A stretch of 64,000 nt of DNA, taken from NCBI GenBank assembly GCA_963745405.1, contig CAVUWY010000002.1, forward strand, positions 2,046,001-2,110,000, given 5' to 3'. Shown here in pieces: positions 17,139 to 24,913 of this stretch (position 1 is the stretch's first letter; the number at the start of each line of letters is the position of its first letter). This stretch comes from C-114 sp963745405. Lineage in GTDB: Bacteria; Chloroflexota; Limnocylindria; Limnocylindrales; CSP1-4. The notes beneath the pieces are model-generated. The model ran no database searches. It was not told the origin of the DNA and saw only the letters and a list, made by a program, of their open reading frames with translations. The translations under genes were made by a program, and so were the position numbers.

Positions 17139-17485
17139 GCGTCGACCTTCTTGCCGAGCGTCTCGTCGTGGGCTGGCGGCAGGGCCGGGCCGCCGTCGAC
17201 GCCGCCGGACTGGATGAGCTGGGCGAGGCGGTGCTTGTCGTACTCCGTCTCCAGGCGGGTGACCTCGGCCGCTACCTCGGTCTCGATCTCCTCGCCGCAC
17301 GGCCGGGCGACCCGTCGCCACTCCTCGATGTACTCGTTGTACGACCGCTTGCCGGCCCGGCTGGCGGCCTTGTCGATGGCGACCTGGAAGCGGGGATGGA
17401 GCACTTCCTTGCTGGCCCGCCGCCCGTCGCGGGCGAGGACTTGGGCGGGGATGTCGCGCCACCAGATGACGGTGAGCTGGGCCAT
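17135..17485 (-). CDS. PF13769 'virulence factor' small protein
   Basis: A 116-residue protein of the poorly characterised family named 'virulence factor' (PF13769). Recognisable family phrases are LTVIWWRDIPAQVLARDGR, RFQVAIDKAASRAG and YIEEWRRVARPCGEEIETEVAAE. The last third (GGVDGGPALPPAHDETLGKKVDA) looks disordered. Despite the family name there is nothing here to suggest virulence. It is sandwiched between DUF1638 and the methyl-THF methyltransferase with 2-bp and overlapping junctions, so a role in corrinoid methyl transfer is the natural inference. The family assignment is from memory of its sequence pattern. Confidence 0.75.
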   Translation of the reverse strand: MAQLTVIWWRDIPAQVLARDGRRASKEVLHPRFQVAIDKAASRAGKRSYNEYIEEWRRVARPCGEEIETEVAAEVTRLETEYDKHRLAQLIQSGGVDGGPALPPAHDETLGKKVDA

Positions 17486-17487
17486 CC

Positions 17488-18141
17488 TCAGGCGGCCTCG
17501 ACCGCCGCGGCGCCCGCTGCGAGCTCGAGCGCCGAGCGCATCGATGTCGCCAGCTCGCCGAGCCCGGTGTACCGCCGCTCCAGGGGCAGGCCGAGTCGGT
17601 CGGCCGCCGCGCCGGCCGCCTCCGTCAGCGCATCGTCCTCGGTCTGGGCGAGGTAGACGACCCGGCGGTAGTTGGCGAAGTAGACGTCGCGCAGCTCGGG
17701 ATGACGGTCGAGCCCGAGGCCGCGTACGACGAGCCGCTCGAAGTTGCGGACGAGGAAATCGGTCAGGTAGAAGGTGCCCGGCTCCTCCTCTGCAAGATCG
17801 GCGAAGGCGGCCCGGCCCGCGTAGACCTCGTAGCAATGGGCGCCGGCGAGTCGCTCGACGCCCTCCGCTTCGAGGACCCGATCGAGGAGCCCGCCGGTCC
17901 CGCAGTCGGCATAGGCGACGAAGATCCGGTCGTGGGTCGCCCGCCCCGCCCGGATCCGCTCCTGGACGGCGGCCGGGATCCCGCCCGGACGATCGTGCAG
18001 GCTCGCCGGCAGGCAGGAGATCGTCACGTTGGCCAGGGCGGCCTGGCGGACGATGGCGACAAGCTCGGTGGCGAGGGCGCCGCAACCGATGACGAGGACA
18101 CGGGGGGCGGCCGGCGTGGCAGCCCGACCGCGCGGGATCAC
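17488..18141 (-). CDS. DUF1638 domain protein
   Basis: A 217-residue protein of the DUF1638 family. Family features seen are VLVIGCGALATEL near the N-terminus (a Rossmann-like opening), CLPASLHDRPGGIP, VAYADCGTGGLLDRVL with a conserved Cys, AHCYEVYAG, and FYLTDFLVRNFERLVV. The cysteines at IGCG, YADCGTG and AHCYE may bind a metal or cofactor. GTG 18141 is taken as start because the upstream in-frame codons overlap the corrinoid-protein gene. DUF1638 genes are often found beside MttB-type methyltransferases, but their role is not established. It sits directly behind the corrinoid-protein gene. Confidence 0.85.
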   Translation of the reverse strand: MIPRGRAATPAAPRVLVIGCGALATELVAIVRQAALANVTISCLPASLHDRPGGIPAAVQERIRAGRATHDRIFVAYADCGTGGLLDRVLEAEGVERLAGAHCYEVYAGRAAFADLAEEEPGTFYLTDFLVRNFERLVVRGLGLDRHPELRDVYFANYRRVVYLAQTEDDALTEAAGAAADRLGLPLERRYTGLGELATSMRSALELAAGAAAVEAA

Positions 18142-18151
18142 CTGAGTGATC

Positions 18152-18847
18152 TCAGGCGACGCCGGCACGGCGGCGGTCGACGAGCGTGCGGGCCGTCTCG
18201 GCGGCGATCGCGGCATCGCGGCAGTACGCGTCCGCCCCGACGGCCATCCCGAACTCCTCGTTGAGCGGCGCGCCGCCGACGAGGACGATGTAGTCGTCCC
18301 GGATGCCCCGCGACTTGAGCGCCTCGATGACGACCTTCATGTACGGCATCGTCGTCGTGAGGAGGGCCGACATGCCGAGGATGTCGGGCTTGTGGGTCTC
18401 GAGCGCCGCCAGGAACTTGTCGGCATCGGTGTTGATGCCGAGGTCGAAGACCTCGAAGCCGGCGCCCTCGAGCATCATCGCCACGAGGTTCTTGCCGATG
18501 TCGTGGATGTCGCCCTTGACCGTCCCGATGACGACCTTGCCGACGGGCTTGGCCCCGGTCTCGGCGAGGAGCGGCCGGAGGATGCCCATGCCGGCCTTCA
18601 TCGCGTTGGCGGCGAGGAGGACTTCGGGAACGAAGAGGATGCCGTCGCGGAAGTCGATGCCGACGATGCGCATCCCCTCGACGAGGGCCTCATTGAGGAC
18701 GCGCTCGGGACCCCAGCCCCGGCCGAGGAGGATATTCGTGCCCTCGACGATCTCGGCGGCCATGCCGTCGTAGAGGTCGTTGTGCATCTGCTCCGTCAGC
18801 TCCTCGTCGGAGAGACTGGCGAGATCGAGCTCTTCGTCGTCGGCCAT
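18152..18847 (-). CDS. Methyltransferase cognate corrinoid (B12-binding) protein
   Basis: A 231-residue methyl carrier of the MtgC/MttC type. The N-terminal helical cap domain covers residues ~10-95 (LNEALVEGMRIVGIDFRDGILFVPEVLLAANAM). The Rossmann-like B12 domain follows and has the cobalt-ligand motif GDIHDIGKNLV, with axial His115, plus GMSALLTTTMPYM and the nucleotide-tail loop VGGAPLNEEF. It is the first gene of the leftward operon, and its start faces the IclR gene across the palindromic operator. It would take methyl from the MttB-family enzyme and give it to the methyl-THF methyltransferase. Confidence 0.95.
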   Translation of the reverse strand: MADDEELDLASLSDEELTEQMHNDLYDGMAAEIVEGTNILLGRGWGPERVLNEALVEGMRIVGIDFRDGILFVPEVLLAANAMKAGMGILRPLLAETGAKPVGKVVIGTVKGDIHDIGKNLVAMMLEGAGFEVFDLGINTDADKFLAALETHKPDILGMSALLTTTMPYMKVVIEALKSRGIRDDYIVLVGGAPLNEEFGMAVGADAYCRDAAIAAETARTLVDRRRAGVA

Positions 18848-18925
18848 GGCGCTGGTCGTATCTCCCGGTATCGAGCCCCCCGCACCCGATGGGGGTTCCC
18901 CCCGCCACCCATCGAGCGCCGGCTA

Positions 18926-18958
18926 TTCCACCATGCGGAACGGTGCCGTATGATGGAA
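18926..18958. promoter_or_regulatory. 33-bp near-perfect palindrome, probable IclR operator
   Basis: The left half TTCCACCATGCGGAAC and right half GTGCCGTATGATGGAA pair at 13 of 16 positions around a centre at 18942. The TTCC...GGAA ends resemble known IclR-family operators. It lies between the divergent corrinoid operon (start 18847) and the IclR-family gene (start 18993), so one regulator could control both. It is the only site of this kind I see in the window. Confidence 0.8.
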
Positions 18959-18992
18959 CGCGCCGGTGGCAGCGTAGCCCGCGGAGGCGCCG

Positions 18993-19757
18993 ATGTCCAG
19001 AGTCCAATCCGTCGAACGCGCCTTCGCCGTGCTCGGTGCGCTCGCCGACGGACCGCTCGGCGTCACCGAGATCGCCGATCGCGTCTCTTTGCCGAAGAGC
19101 ACCGTCGCCCGGCTCCTGCGAACCCTCCAGGAGGAGGACGCGGTCGAGCAGGCGAGCGGCGACAGCCGCTATCGACTCGGCGAGCGGATCGCCTCGCTCG
19201 CCGCCGGGGTCACCGCCGGTGGGAGCATCGTCTCCATCGCCCGCCCCGACCTCGAGGAGCTCGCGACCATGGCCGGCGAGGCGGCCGGTCTGGCCATCCC
19301 CGACGGGTTCCGAGTCCACTACATCGACCAGGTCGATACGCCGAACGCCGTCCAGGCCCGCGACTGGACGGGTACCCGGGTGCCGATGCACGCGGTCCCG
19401 TCGGGCCAGGTCATCCTTGCCCACCTGCCGCCGGCCGAGCTGGAGCGTTTCCTCGCCGAGCCGCTCGAGCGGTTCACCCCGCGCACGCTCACCGATCCTC
19501 CCGCCCTCCGCCGACGCCTCGACGAGGTGCGCCTCGAGGGTCTCGCCTGGGTCCACGAGGAGTTCGACCTCGGGATCGACTCCGTCGCCGCGCCGATCCT
19601 CGACAGGGGCGGGTCGGCGGTCGCGGCCATCCACGTTCACGGCCCGTCCTATCGCTTCCCGCGCCGCGACTCCTCCCGGCTCGCCGAGCAGATCGCGGCG
19701 GCCGCGGCGGCTATCTCCGATCGCCTCGAGCGCACCTCCGGCGGCGCCCGCCGCTGA
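18993..19757 (+). CDS. IclR-family transcriptional regulator
   Basis: A 254-residue regulator. The N-terminal winged helix (residues ~1-65) contains SVERAFAVLGALADGPLGVTEIADRVSLPKSTVARLLRTLQ, the classic IclR helix-turn-helix opening. The C-terminal GAF-like ligand domain (about 80-245) shows MHAVPSGQVILAHLP and SVAAPILDRGGSAVAAIHVHGP, the small-molecule pocket region. It is divergent from the corrinoid operon and immediately downstream of a 33-bp palindrome, so it probably controls both itself and the operon. The inducer may be a methylated amine or a breakdown product. Confidence 0.95.
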   Translation: MSRVQSVERAFAVLGALADGPLGVTEIADRVSLPKSTVARLLRTLQEEDAVEQASGDSRYRLGERIASLAAGVTAGGSIVSIARPDLEELATMAGEAAGLAIPDGFRVHYIDQVDTPNAVQARDWTGTRVPMHAVPSGQVILAHLPPAELERFLAEPLERFTPRTLTDPPALRRRLDEVRLEGLAWVHEEFDLGIDSVAAPILDRGGSAVAAIHVHGPSYRFPRRDSSRLAEQIAAAAAAISDRLERTSGGARR

Positions 19758-19875
19758 CGACCAGCACTCACGACCGCGGTTGGCCCCCGGTCTGTCCCGC
19801 CTCTCGCGCGCGCCGCTTGACGCCGCCAGCCGGAGCCCCAATCCTCAGACGTCGAAGCCCACCGAGAGGACGCCC

Positions 19876-21345
19876 GTGCCGGACCTGTTCATCGACGGCT
19901 GCTGGACCGCCGGGTCGTCCGGTGAGATGAGCCCCGTCGTCGCCCCGTTCGACGGTCGGACCCTGACCCACGTCGACGTGGCCGCGGACGACGACGTCCA
20001 GGGGGCGATCCTGGCCGCCCGCCACGCCTTCGACCACGGACCGTGGCCGTCCACGCCTGCCCCCGAGCGCGGCGCACTCCTCGGTCGGATCGCCGACCTG
20101 CTCGAGCGCGACCTCGAGGAGATCGCCCGCGAGGAGACGAGCAACACCGGCAAGGCCCTCCGCGAGGGTCGCTACGACGTCGAGGATTCCGCCCGCGTCT
20201 TCCGCTACTACGCCGGTCTCGCCGACAAGGACGCCGGCCGGGTGGTGGCGACGGGCACGCCCGGCGCTCTGAGCCGCATCGTCTACGAGCCTATCGGCGT
20301 CTGCGCCCTCATCGGACCGTGGAACTACCCGCTCCTCCAGATCTCGTGGAAGATCGCTCCGGCCCTCGCCGCGGGCGACACGTTCATCCTCAAGCCGGCC
20401 CAGCTGACGCCGCTCACCGCGATCCACCTCATCCGGCTGATCGAGGAGGCGGGCCTGCCGGCCGGCGTCGGGAACCTCGTCCTGGGTCCGGGCGAACGGG
20501 TCGGGCGGGCCCTTGCCGAGAGTCCGGCCGTCGACTTCGTCTCCCTGACCGGTGGCATCGATGCGGGGCGGGAGATCATGCGGTCGGCCGCCGGCAACAT
20601 GAAGAAGGTCGCCTTCGAGCTCGGCGGCAAGAGCCCCAACATCGTCTTCGCCGACGCCGACTTCGAGACCGCGGTCGACAACGCCCTCACCGCCGCGTTC
20701 GTCCACTCCGGCCAGGTCTGCTCGGCCGGCTGCCGGGCCCTCGTCCAGGACGGGATCTACGACCGCTTCGTCGCCGAGGTCGCCCGGAGAACCGAGCTCA
20801 TCCGCCTCGGCGACGGCTTCGACGAGGCGACCGAGGCGGGGCCGCTCATCAGCGAGGCCCATCGCGCCAAGGTGGAGTCCTACATCGAGATCGGGCGGGC
20901 CGAAGGTGCGCGCCTCGTGGCCGGCGGTCGGCGGCCGACGGAGCCCGAGCTGCAGGACGGCTTCTTCGTCCGGCCGACGGTCTTCGCCGACTGCGACCGC
21001 GGCATGCGGATCGTCCGCGAGGAGATCTTCGGGCCGGTCCTCACGATCGAGCGCTTCTCGACCGAGGAGGAGGCCGTCGAAGCGGGCAACGACACGACCT
21101 ACGGCCTGGCCGGCGCCGTCTGGACCGCCGACGCCTCACGGGCCCAGCGGGTCGCCTCGAAGCTTCGCCACGGGACGATCTGGATCAACGACTATCACCC
21201 GTATCTGCCGCAGGCCGAGTGGGGCGGCTTCAAGCAGTCGGGCATCGGCCGTGAGCTGGGGCCGACCGGTTTCGACGAATACCGCGAACCGAAGCACATC
21301 TACCAGAACACCGAGCCGGGGCCGTCGGGCTGGTTCGGCGGCTGA
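19876..21345 (+). CDS. Aldehyde dehydrogenase, betaine-aldehyde type
   Basis: A 489-residue NAD(P)-dependent aldehyde dehydrogenase. Catalytic features are complete: the Asn in PWNYPLLQ, cofactor-site Lys in FILKPAQLTPL, the general-base Glu in FELGGKSPN and the nucleophile Cys in HSGQVCSAGCR. The C-terminal blocks EEIFGPVL and GGFKQSGIGRELG are present. Overall wording is closest to betaine-aldehyde/aminobutyraldehyde dehydrogenases. The GTG start has GAGAGGA seven bases upstream. It follows the IclR gene on the same strand after 118 bp and fits choline-to-betaine or related amine catabolism. The exact substrate is inferred from context. Confidence 0.88.
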   Translation: MPDLFIDGCWTAGSSGEMSPVVAPFDGRTLTHVDVAADDDVQGAILAARHAFDHGPWPSTPAPERGALLGRIADLLERDLEEIAREETSNTGKALREGRYDVEDSARVFRYYAGLADKDAGRVVATGTPGALSRIVYEPIGVCALIGPWNYPLLQISWKIAPALAAGDTFILKPAQLTPLTAIHLIRLIEEAGLPAGVGNLVLGPGERVGRALAESPAVDFVSLTGGIDAGREIMRSAAGNMKKVAFELGGKSPNIVFADADFETAVDNALTAAFVHSGQVCSAGCRALVQDGIYDRFVAEVARRTELIRLGDGFDEATEAGPLISEAHRAKVESYIEIGRAEGARLVAGGRRPTEPELQDGFFVRPTVFADCDRGMRIVREEIFGPVLTIERFSTEEEAVEAGNDTTYGLAGAVWTADASRAQRVASKLRHGTIWINDYHPYLPQAEWGGFKQSGIGRELGPTGFDEYREPKHIYQNTEPGPSGWFGG

Positions 21346-21397
21346 GGGCCGGGGCCCTTTCTCGGGCCAAGCCCGGGCCCGTATCGGGCCGGACCGG

Positions 21398-21424
21398 AAC
21401 GGCCCGGTCGATGACCGGGCCGTT
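21398..21424. terminator. Perfect 12-bp hairpin between convergent genes
   Basis: AACGGCCCGGTC-GAT-GACCGGGCCGTT is a perfect 12-bp stem with a 3-base loop, placed between the converging aldehyde dehydrogenase and permease genes. On the + strand it is followed by CGTGTCTGTG, a weak T-tract. It probably serves both directions. Confidence 0.7.
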
Positions 21425-21449
21425 CGTGTCTGTGAGCTGAGCCAGTCGG

Positions 21450-23240
21450 TTACTCCGCCGGGATCTCCGCGTGGATCGCGTCCAGGTCGACTCCCTGCGA
21501 GCGCCGGACGAGCCGGGCCACGACGTAGACGACCGCGGCGATCACGTAGATCGCGGCGAGGAATTGGATGGATTGGGTATTGCCGATGCCGATCCCGTAG
21601 AGCGGATCCCACAGCCACTGATAGATGACCCAGCCGAGGAAGATCGTCGTTATCGCGCCGGCGATGCTGATGATCGGCAGTCCGCCGATCGCATACCGGA
21701 CGAGGGGCGACTTCTGATAGATGTCCTTCTTCCACCACGGCAGGATCGTGGCAGCGATCGCAGTCCCGAAGAACGTGACCGCGATGACGAGCGATGCGTC
21801 GAGGGTGAGCTTCGAGAAGCCCGTCACGTACGAGTACAGGTACGAGACGATGACCCCCGGGATCATGATCAGGAGCAGTGCCGTCCACGGCACGCCGCGG
21901 TCGGAGACGCGGGCGGCCCGCTCCGGCAGGACCCGGTCGAAGGCGGCGGCGAAGATCATCCGGGTCGAGGACAGCCAGAGGGTCCCGGCCCAGCCGAGGA
22001 ACCAGACCCCGAAGATGATCACGATGATCATCTGGATGAGGTGGTTGTCGATGAGGAACGCCGCCAGCATCGGCGGGTAGCCCCAGATCGGGATCGCCGG
22101 TGCAGTGGTGACGTAGCCGTAGGCGTAGTTGATGAAGTTGACGTTGCCGGCGTTGAAGAAGTCCCAGCCGAACGTCTTCGCCGCGAGCAGGACGAAGACG
22201 ATGGCGAGGATGATCGTGACCCACAGGCCGCCGAGCATCCCGTTGAGGACCTTGCGGAAGTCGCCGGCCCCGCGGACCTCGCCATAGAGGGTCGCGCCCC
22301 AGTTCGGGTAGAGGATCCAGAACATCATGAACGGCAGGAGCAGCCAGGTCCCGGTCCCGAGCCCGAAGTCGAGCGGCGAGCCGCCGGGCACGAAGGCGTC
22401 GTTGGCCACCGCGTTGTCGATCGTCGCCTGGTAGGCGTTGGCCACGCCGAACAGGCTCTGGCCCTCACGGTCGAAGGCGGTCTTGAAGGCATCCTGTGAC
22501 CCGACGAGCATGAGGATGAACATCGCGGCCAGGGCGATGAGGCCGATGTAGAGGCTCACCCGCTGGATCCGGGCGTAGCCGGCCATGCCGAGGGCCACGG
22601 CGCCCGAGGCGATGATGATCGTGATGATCGAGACGGTGAACGTGCCGGTCGCCGTCCCGAGGAAGGTCAGCAGGTCGGTGGCGCCGGCGATCGCGGCGAG
22701 CGGCTGCAGCACCTCGATGTTGAGGATGTAGCCGTAGATCGGTGCCCACAGGGCGAGGATGAACCACCAGCCGGTGCTGGACAGGACGAAGCCGATGCCG
22801 CCTCGCCGCATCCCGAGGATCGCCCCGATCACCAGCCCCGCGATGCCGGCGACGATGGCGATGGCATCGCCGAGGGCGAAGGCGTTGGCGGCCAGGTAGC
22901 CGGTCAGTCCGCCGACGAGGGCGGCGACGACGGCCCCGGGGACACCGTCGAAGATCCGAGTCTGCCAGACGTAGTCGCCGCCGGCCCGGGGCATGACGGC
23001 GATAAGACCGGCATAGACGATGCACAGGAACGTCATCGTGATCCCCGACAGGAGCAGGGCGGACAGGACCGACCCGTCGGGAACGAAGGCGAAGATCGCC
23101 AGGCTGTAGAACATCCCCAGGGTGACGAGATTCACCGAAAAGAACGAGTAGCCGAACGCATCGAATGCGGACCAGCCCTTGACCAGGCCGGTCGCATTGC
23201 GCAGGAACACCGTGGGTGTTTCGCGACTTACCGAAGCCAC
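21450..23240 (-). CDS. APC-family amino acid/amine permease
   Basis: A 596-residue integral membrane transporter of the amino acid-polyamine-organocation superfamily with about 12-14 helices. The N-terminal FDAFGYSFFSVNL and AVMPRAGGDYVWQTRIF blocks are the family's TM1/TM3 substrate-site motifs, and RMIFAAAFDRVLPERAARVSDRGVPWTALL is the conserved loop between TM8 and TM9. Its position within the methyl-amine island suggests uptake of an amino acid betaine or related amine. The family does not reveal the substrate. Transcription is towards the aldehyde dehydrogenase. Confidence 0.92.
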   Translation of the reverse strand: MASVSRETPTVFLRNATGLVKGWSAFDAFGYSFFSVNLVTLGMFYSLAIFAFVPDGSVLSALLLSGITMTFLCIVYAGLIAVMPRAGGDYVWQTRIFDGVPGAVVAALVGGLTGYLAANAFALGDAIAIVAGIAGLVIGAILGMRRGGIGFVLSSTGWWFILALWAPIYGYILNIEVLQPLAAIAGATDLLTFLGTATGTFTVSIITIIIASGAVALGMAGYARIQRVSLYIGLIALAAMFILMLVGSQDAFKTAFDREGQSLFGVANAYQATIDNAVANDAFVPGGSPLDFGLGTGTWLLLPFMMFWILYPNWGATLYGEVRGAGDFRKVLNGMLGGLWVTIILAIVFVLLAAKTFGWDFFNAGNVNFINYAYGYVTTAPAIPIWGYPPMLAAFLIDNHLIQMIIVIIFGVWFLGWAGTLWLSSTRMIFAAAFDRVLPERAARVSDRGVPWTALLLIMIPGVIVSYLYSYVTGFSKLTLDASLVIAVTFFGTAIAATILPWWKKDIYQKSPLVRYAIGGLPIISIAGAITTIFLGWVIYQWLWDPLYGIGIGNTQSIQFLAAIYVIAAVVYVVARLVRRSQGVDLDAIHAEIPAE

Positions 23241-23267
23241 AGTCCTTCTCCTCCTCTCTTCCTGACC

Positions 23268-24206
23268 TCAGCCGTTGATGAGCAGGTAGCGCTTCACCGA
23301 TCCCTTCTTCGAGTCCAGGTCGACGATCGCCGCCTGGAGGACGCCATCCTCGTATGCGCTCCCGGGGTTGACCGCGAGCGTCCGTCCCAGCTTCACCGCC
23401 CCTCGCCCTTCGTGGATGTGTCCGTGCAGCGAGAGGACCGGTCCGTAGTCGGCGATGGCGGCCCGAACGGCGTGGGAGCCGACCGGGATGAGTGCCTGCC
23501 CGCCCGACACGTACCGCATGTCCGCATCGAGCTTGGGCGCGTTGTCGAGGTTCGAGCCGTAGGGCGGCACGTGGAAGTTGAAGATGGCCCGGCTCATGTC
23601 CGGCACGTCCCCGACGAGGGCGTCGATGCGGGTACGAAGCTCGTCCTCGGGCATCTCCCGGAACGTGTTCCATGGCGTCGGGTTCGTCCAACCTGTCGAC
23701 ACGAGCGTGAAGCCGTCAAGGTCGATGAGGTTCGCCTCGCCAAGAGTCACCCGTTCGCCGGCCGCGATGACCGGGTCGATCTCGAACATGTCGTCGTTGG
23801 CCGGCGAGACGATGCAGCGGATGGCCGTCCCGCGAAGCTTCTCGTCGGCGATGGCGATCCAGCGGGCGACGCCGGCGACGATCTCGGCCTTGAAGCGAGC
23901 GTCGACGAGCGCCGGGTCGTCGGTCCAGGCTTCGACCTCGTCGCGGCTCAGGCGGATCGGGTAGTAGCCGCGATCCGAGATCCGCTTCTCCATCGCGGTC
24001 AGCTCTGCGTCGGTCGACAGGACGTGGCGCTGGTCCTGGATCGTCACTTCCCAGGAGCTGCCATCGGCGACGATCGGGACCATCGCCTTGCCGGTCATGT
24101 CGCCGCCCATCACAAGGACGTCGGCGCTGTGGAAGGCTCCGGCGTTGAGGAACTTGCGCCAGCACACGTCCGAACCGTGGACGTCGGTCGCGAAGAAGAT
24201 CCTCAT
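23268..24206 (-). CDS. Calcineurin-like metallophosphoesterase
   Basis: A 312-residue phosphoesterase with the binuclear-metal motifs in order: ATDVHGSD (D-x-H, residues ~7-14), VMGGDMTG (GD), IVSPANDDMF (in place of GNHD), NFHVPPYGS and LHGHIHEGRG (GHxH). The substitution of ANDD for GNHD keeps the N/D ligands. A C-terminal NPGSAYEDGVLQAAIVDL block fits the cytosolic ICP-type/YfcE-like branch. It sits between the permease and the Nudix gene, 27 bp upstream of the permease start, so the two may be cotranscribed. The substrate is unknown. Confidence 0.88.
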   Translation of the reverse strand: MRIFFATDVHGSDVCWRKFLNAGAFHSADVLVMGGDMTGKAMVPIVADGSSWEVTIQDQRHVLSTDAELTAMEKRISDRGYYPIRLSRDEVEAWTDDPALVDARFKAEIVAGVARWIAIADEKLRGTAIRCIVSPANDDMFEIDPVIAAGERVTLGEANLIDLDGFTLVSTGWTNPTPWNTFREMPEDELRTRIDALVGDVPDMSRAIFNFHVPPYGSNLDNAPKLDADMRYVSGGQALIPVGSHAVRAAIADYGPVLSLHGHIHEGRGAVKLGRTLAVNPGSAYEDGVLQAAIVDLDSKKGSVKRYLLING

Positions 24207-24290
24207 CGGGCTTCCACGATTCCAGTATCAACACGCGTGGTGGCCGTCGCAAGCGAAATCCCGCACCGCGGGCTCGGAGCGCCCGTGCCG

Positions 24291-24800
24291 TCAGCCGTCC
24301 TCGGCGAAGTCGTCCGGCAGCGAAGACGCTTCATCAGCGAGGAGGGCGGCCTCGAGACGCTCGAGCAGCGGGATCTGGCTCGACTTGATGCGCCGGCGGG
24401 CCTCGGCCGGATCGAACCAGGCGACCCGATCGATCTCGGGGACGAGGATCGTCTGGCCCGAGCGGGGCGGCCACTGGAGGGAGAACGTGTTCGAGCGGGC
24501 GGCGGCCGGGTCGAGGTCGCCATCGAGCGCCCAGCCGTGGACGACCTTGCCGCCTTTCTGGACGATCGAGCCGAGCTCGATGGGCGGACCATCGGGCGGC
24601 CGATGGCCGGTCTCCTCCTCGAACTCCCGTCGAGCGACCTCGTAGAGGGTCTCATCCGGCTCGACCTCGCCCTTCGGGATCGACCAGACATCCTCGTCGC
24701 GAGCGGCGAAGTACGGACCGCCGGGGTGGGCGAGCAGCACCTCGAGGGTGCCGCCGGCCCGGCGGAAGAGGACGATCCCGGCGCTGGTGCGACTGCTCAT
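24291..24800 (-). CDS. Nudix hydrolase
   Basis: A 169-residue Nudix protein that hydrolyses a nucleoside diphosphate linked to another moiety. The Nudix box is complete: GEVEPDETLYEVARREFEEE followed by TGH, with the REFEEETG core. The N-terminus SAGIVLFRRAGG is the usual opening strand, and WSIPKGEVEPDE matches the diadenosine-polyphosphate hydrolase style. ATG 24800 is the natural start; earlier in-frame codons would run into the divergent promoter of the FAD enzyme. It may be last in a transcript with the metallophosphoesterase or stand alone. Confidence 0.9.
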   Translation of the reverse strand: MSSRTSAGIVLFRRAGGTLEVLLAHPGGPYFAARDEDVWSIPKGEVEPDETLYEVARREFEEETGHRPPDGPPIELGSIVQKGGKVVHGWALDGDLDPAAARSNTFSLQWPPRSGQTILVPEIDRVAWFDPAEARRRIKSSQIPLLERLEAALLADEASSLPDDFAEDG

Positions 24801-24851
24801 GGCGACCTCGACATCATCGCGCGCGCCGCCGCCGGGCACAGGGCCGGCGGG

Positions 24852-24880
24852 TTGCGGATAGACCGGCCGATACCGAATAC
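24852..24880 (+). promoter_or_regulatory. Possible sigma70 promoter for the FAD/GcvT gene
   Basis: TTGCGG at 24852-24857 and GAATAC at 24875-24880 are separated by exactly 17 bp, 34 bp ahead of the ATG at 24914. Agreement with consensus is moderate. Confidence 0.4.
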
Positions 24881-24913
24881 TCGACCCCCCACGTGGAGGA
24901 GGTTCCCGACCGC

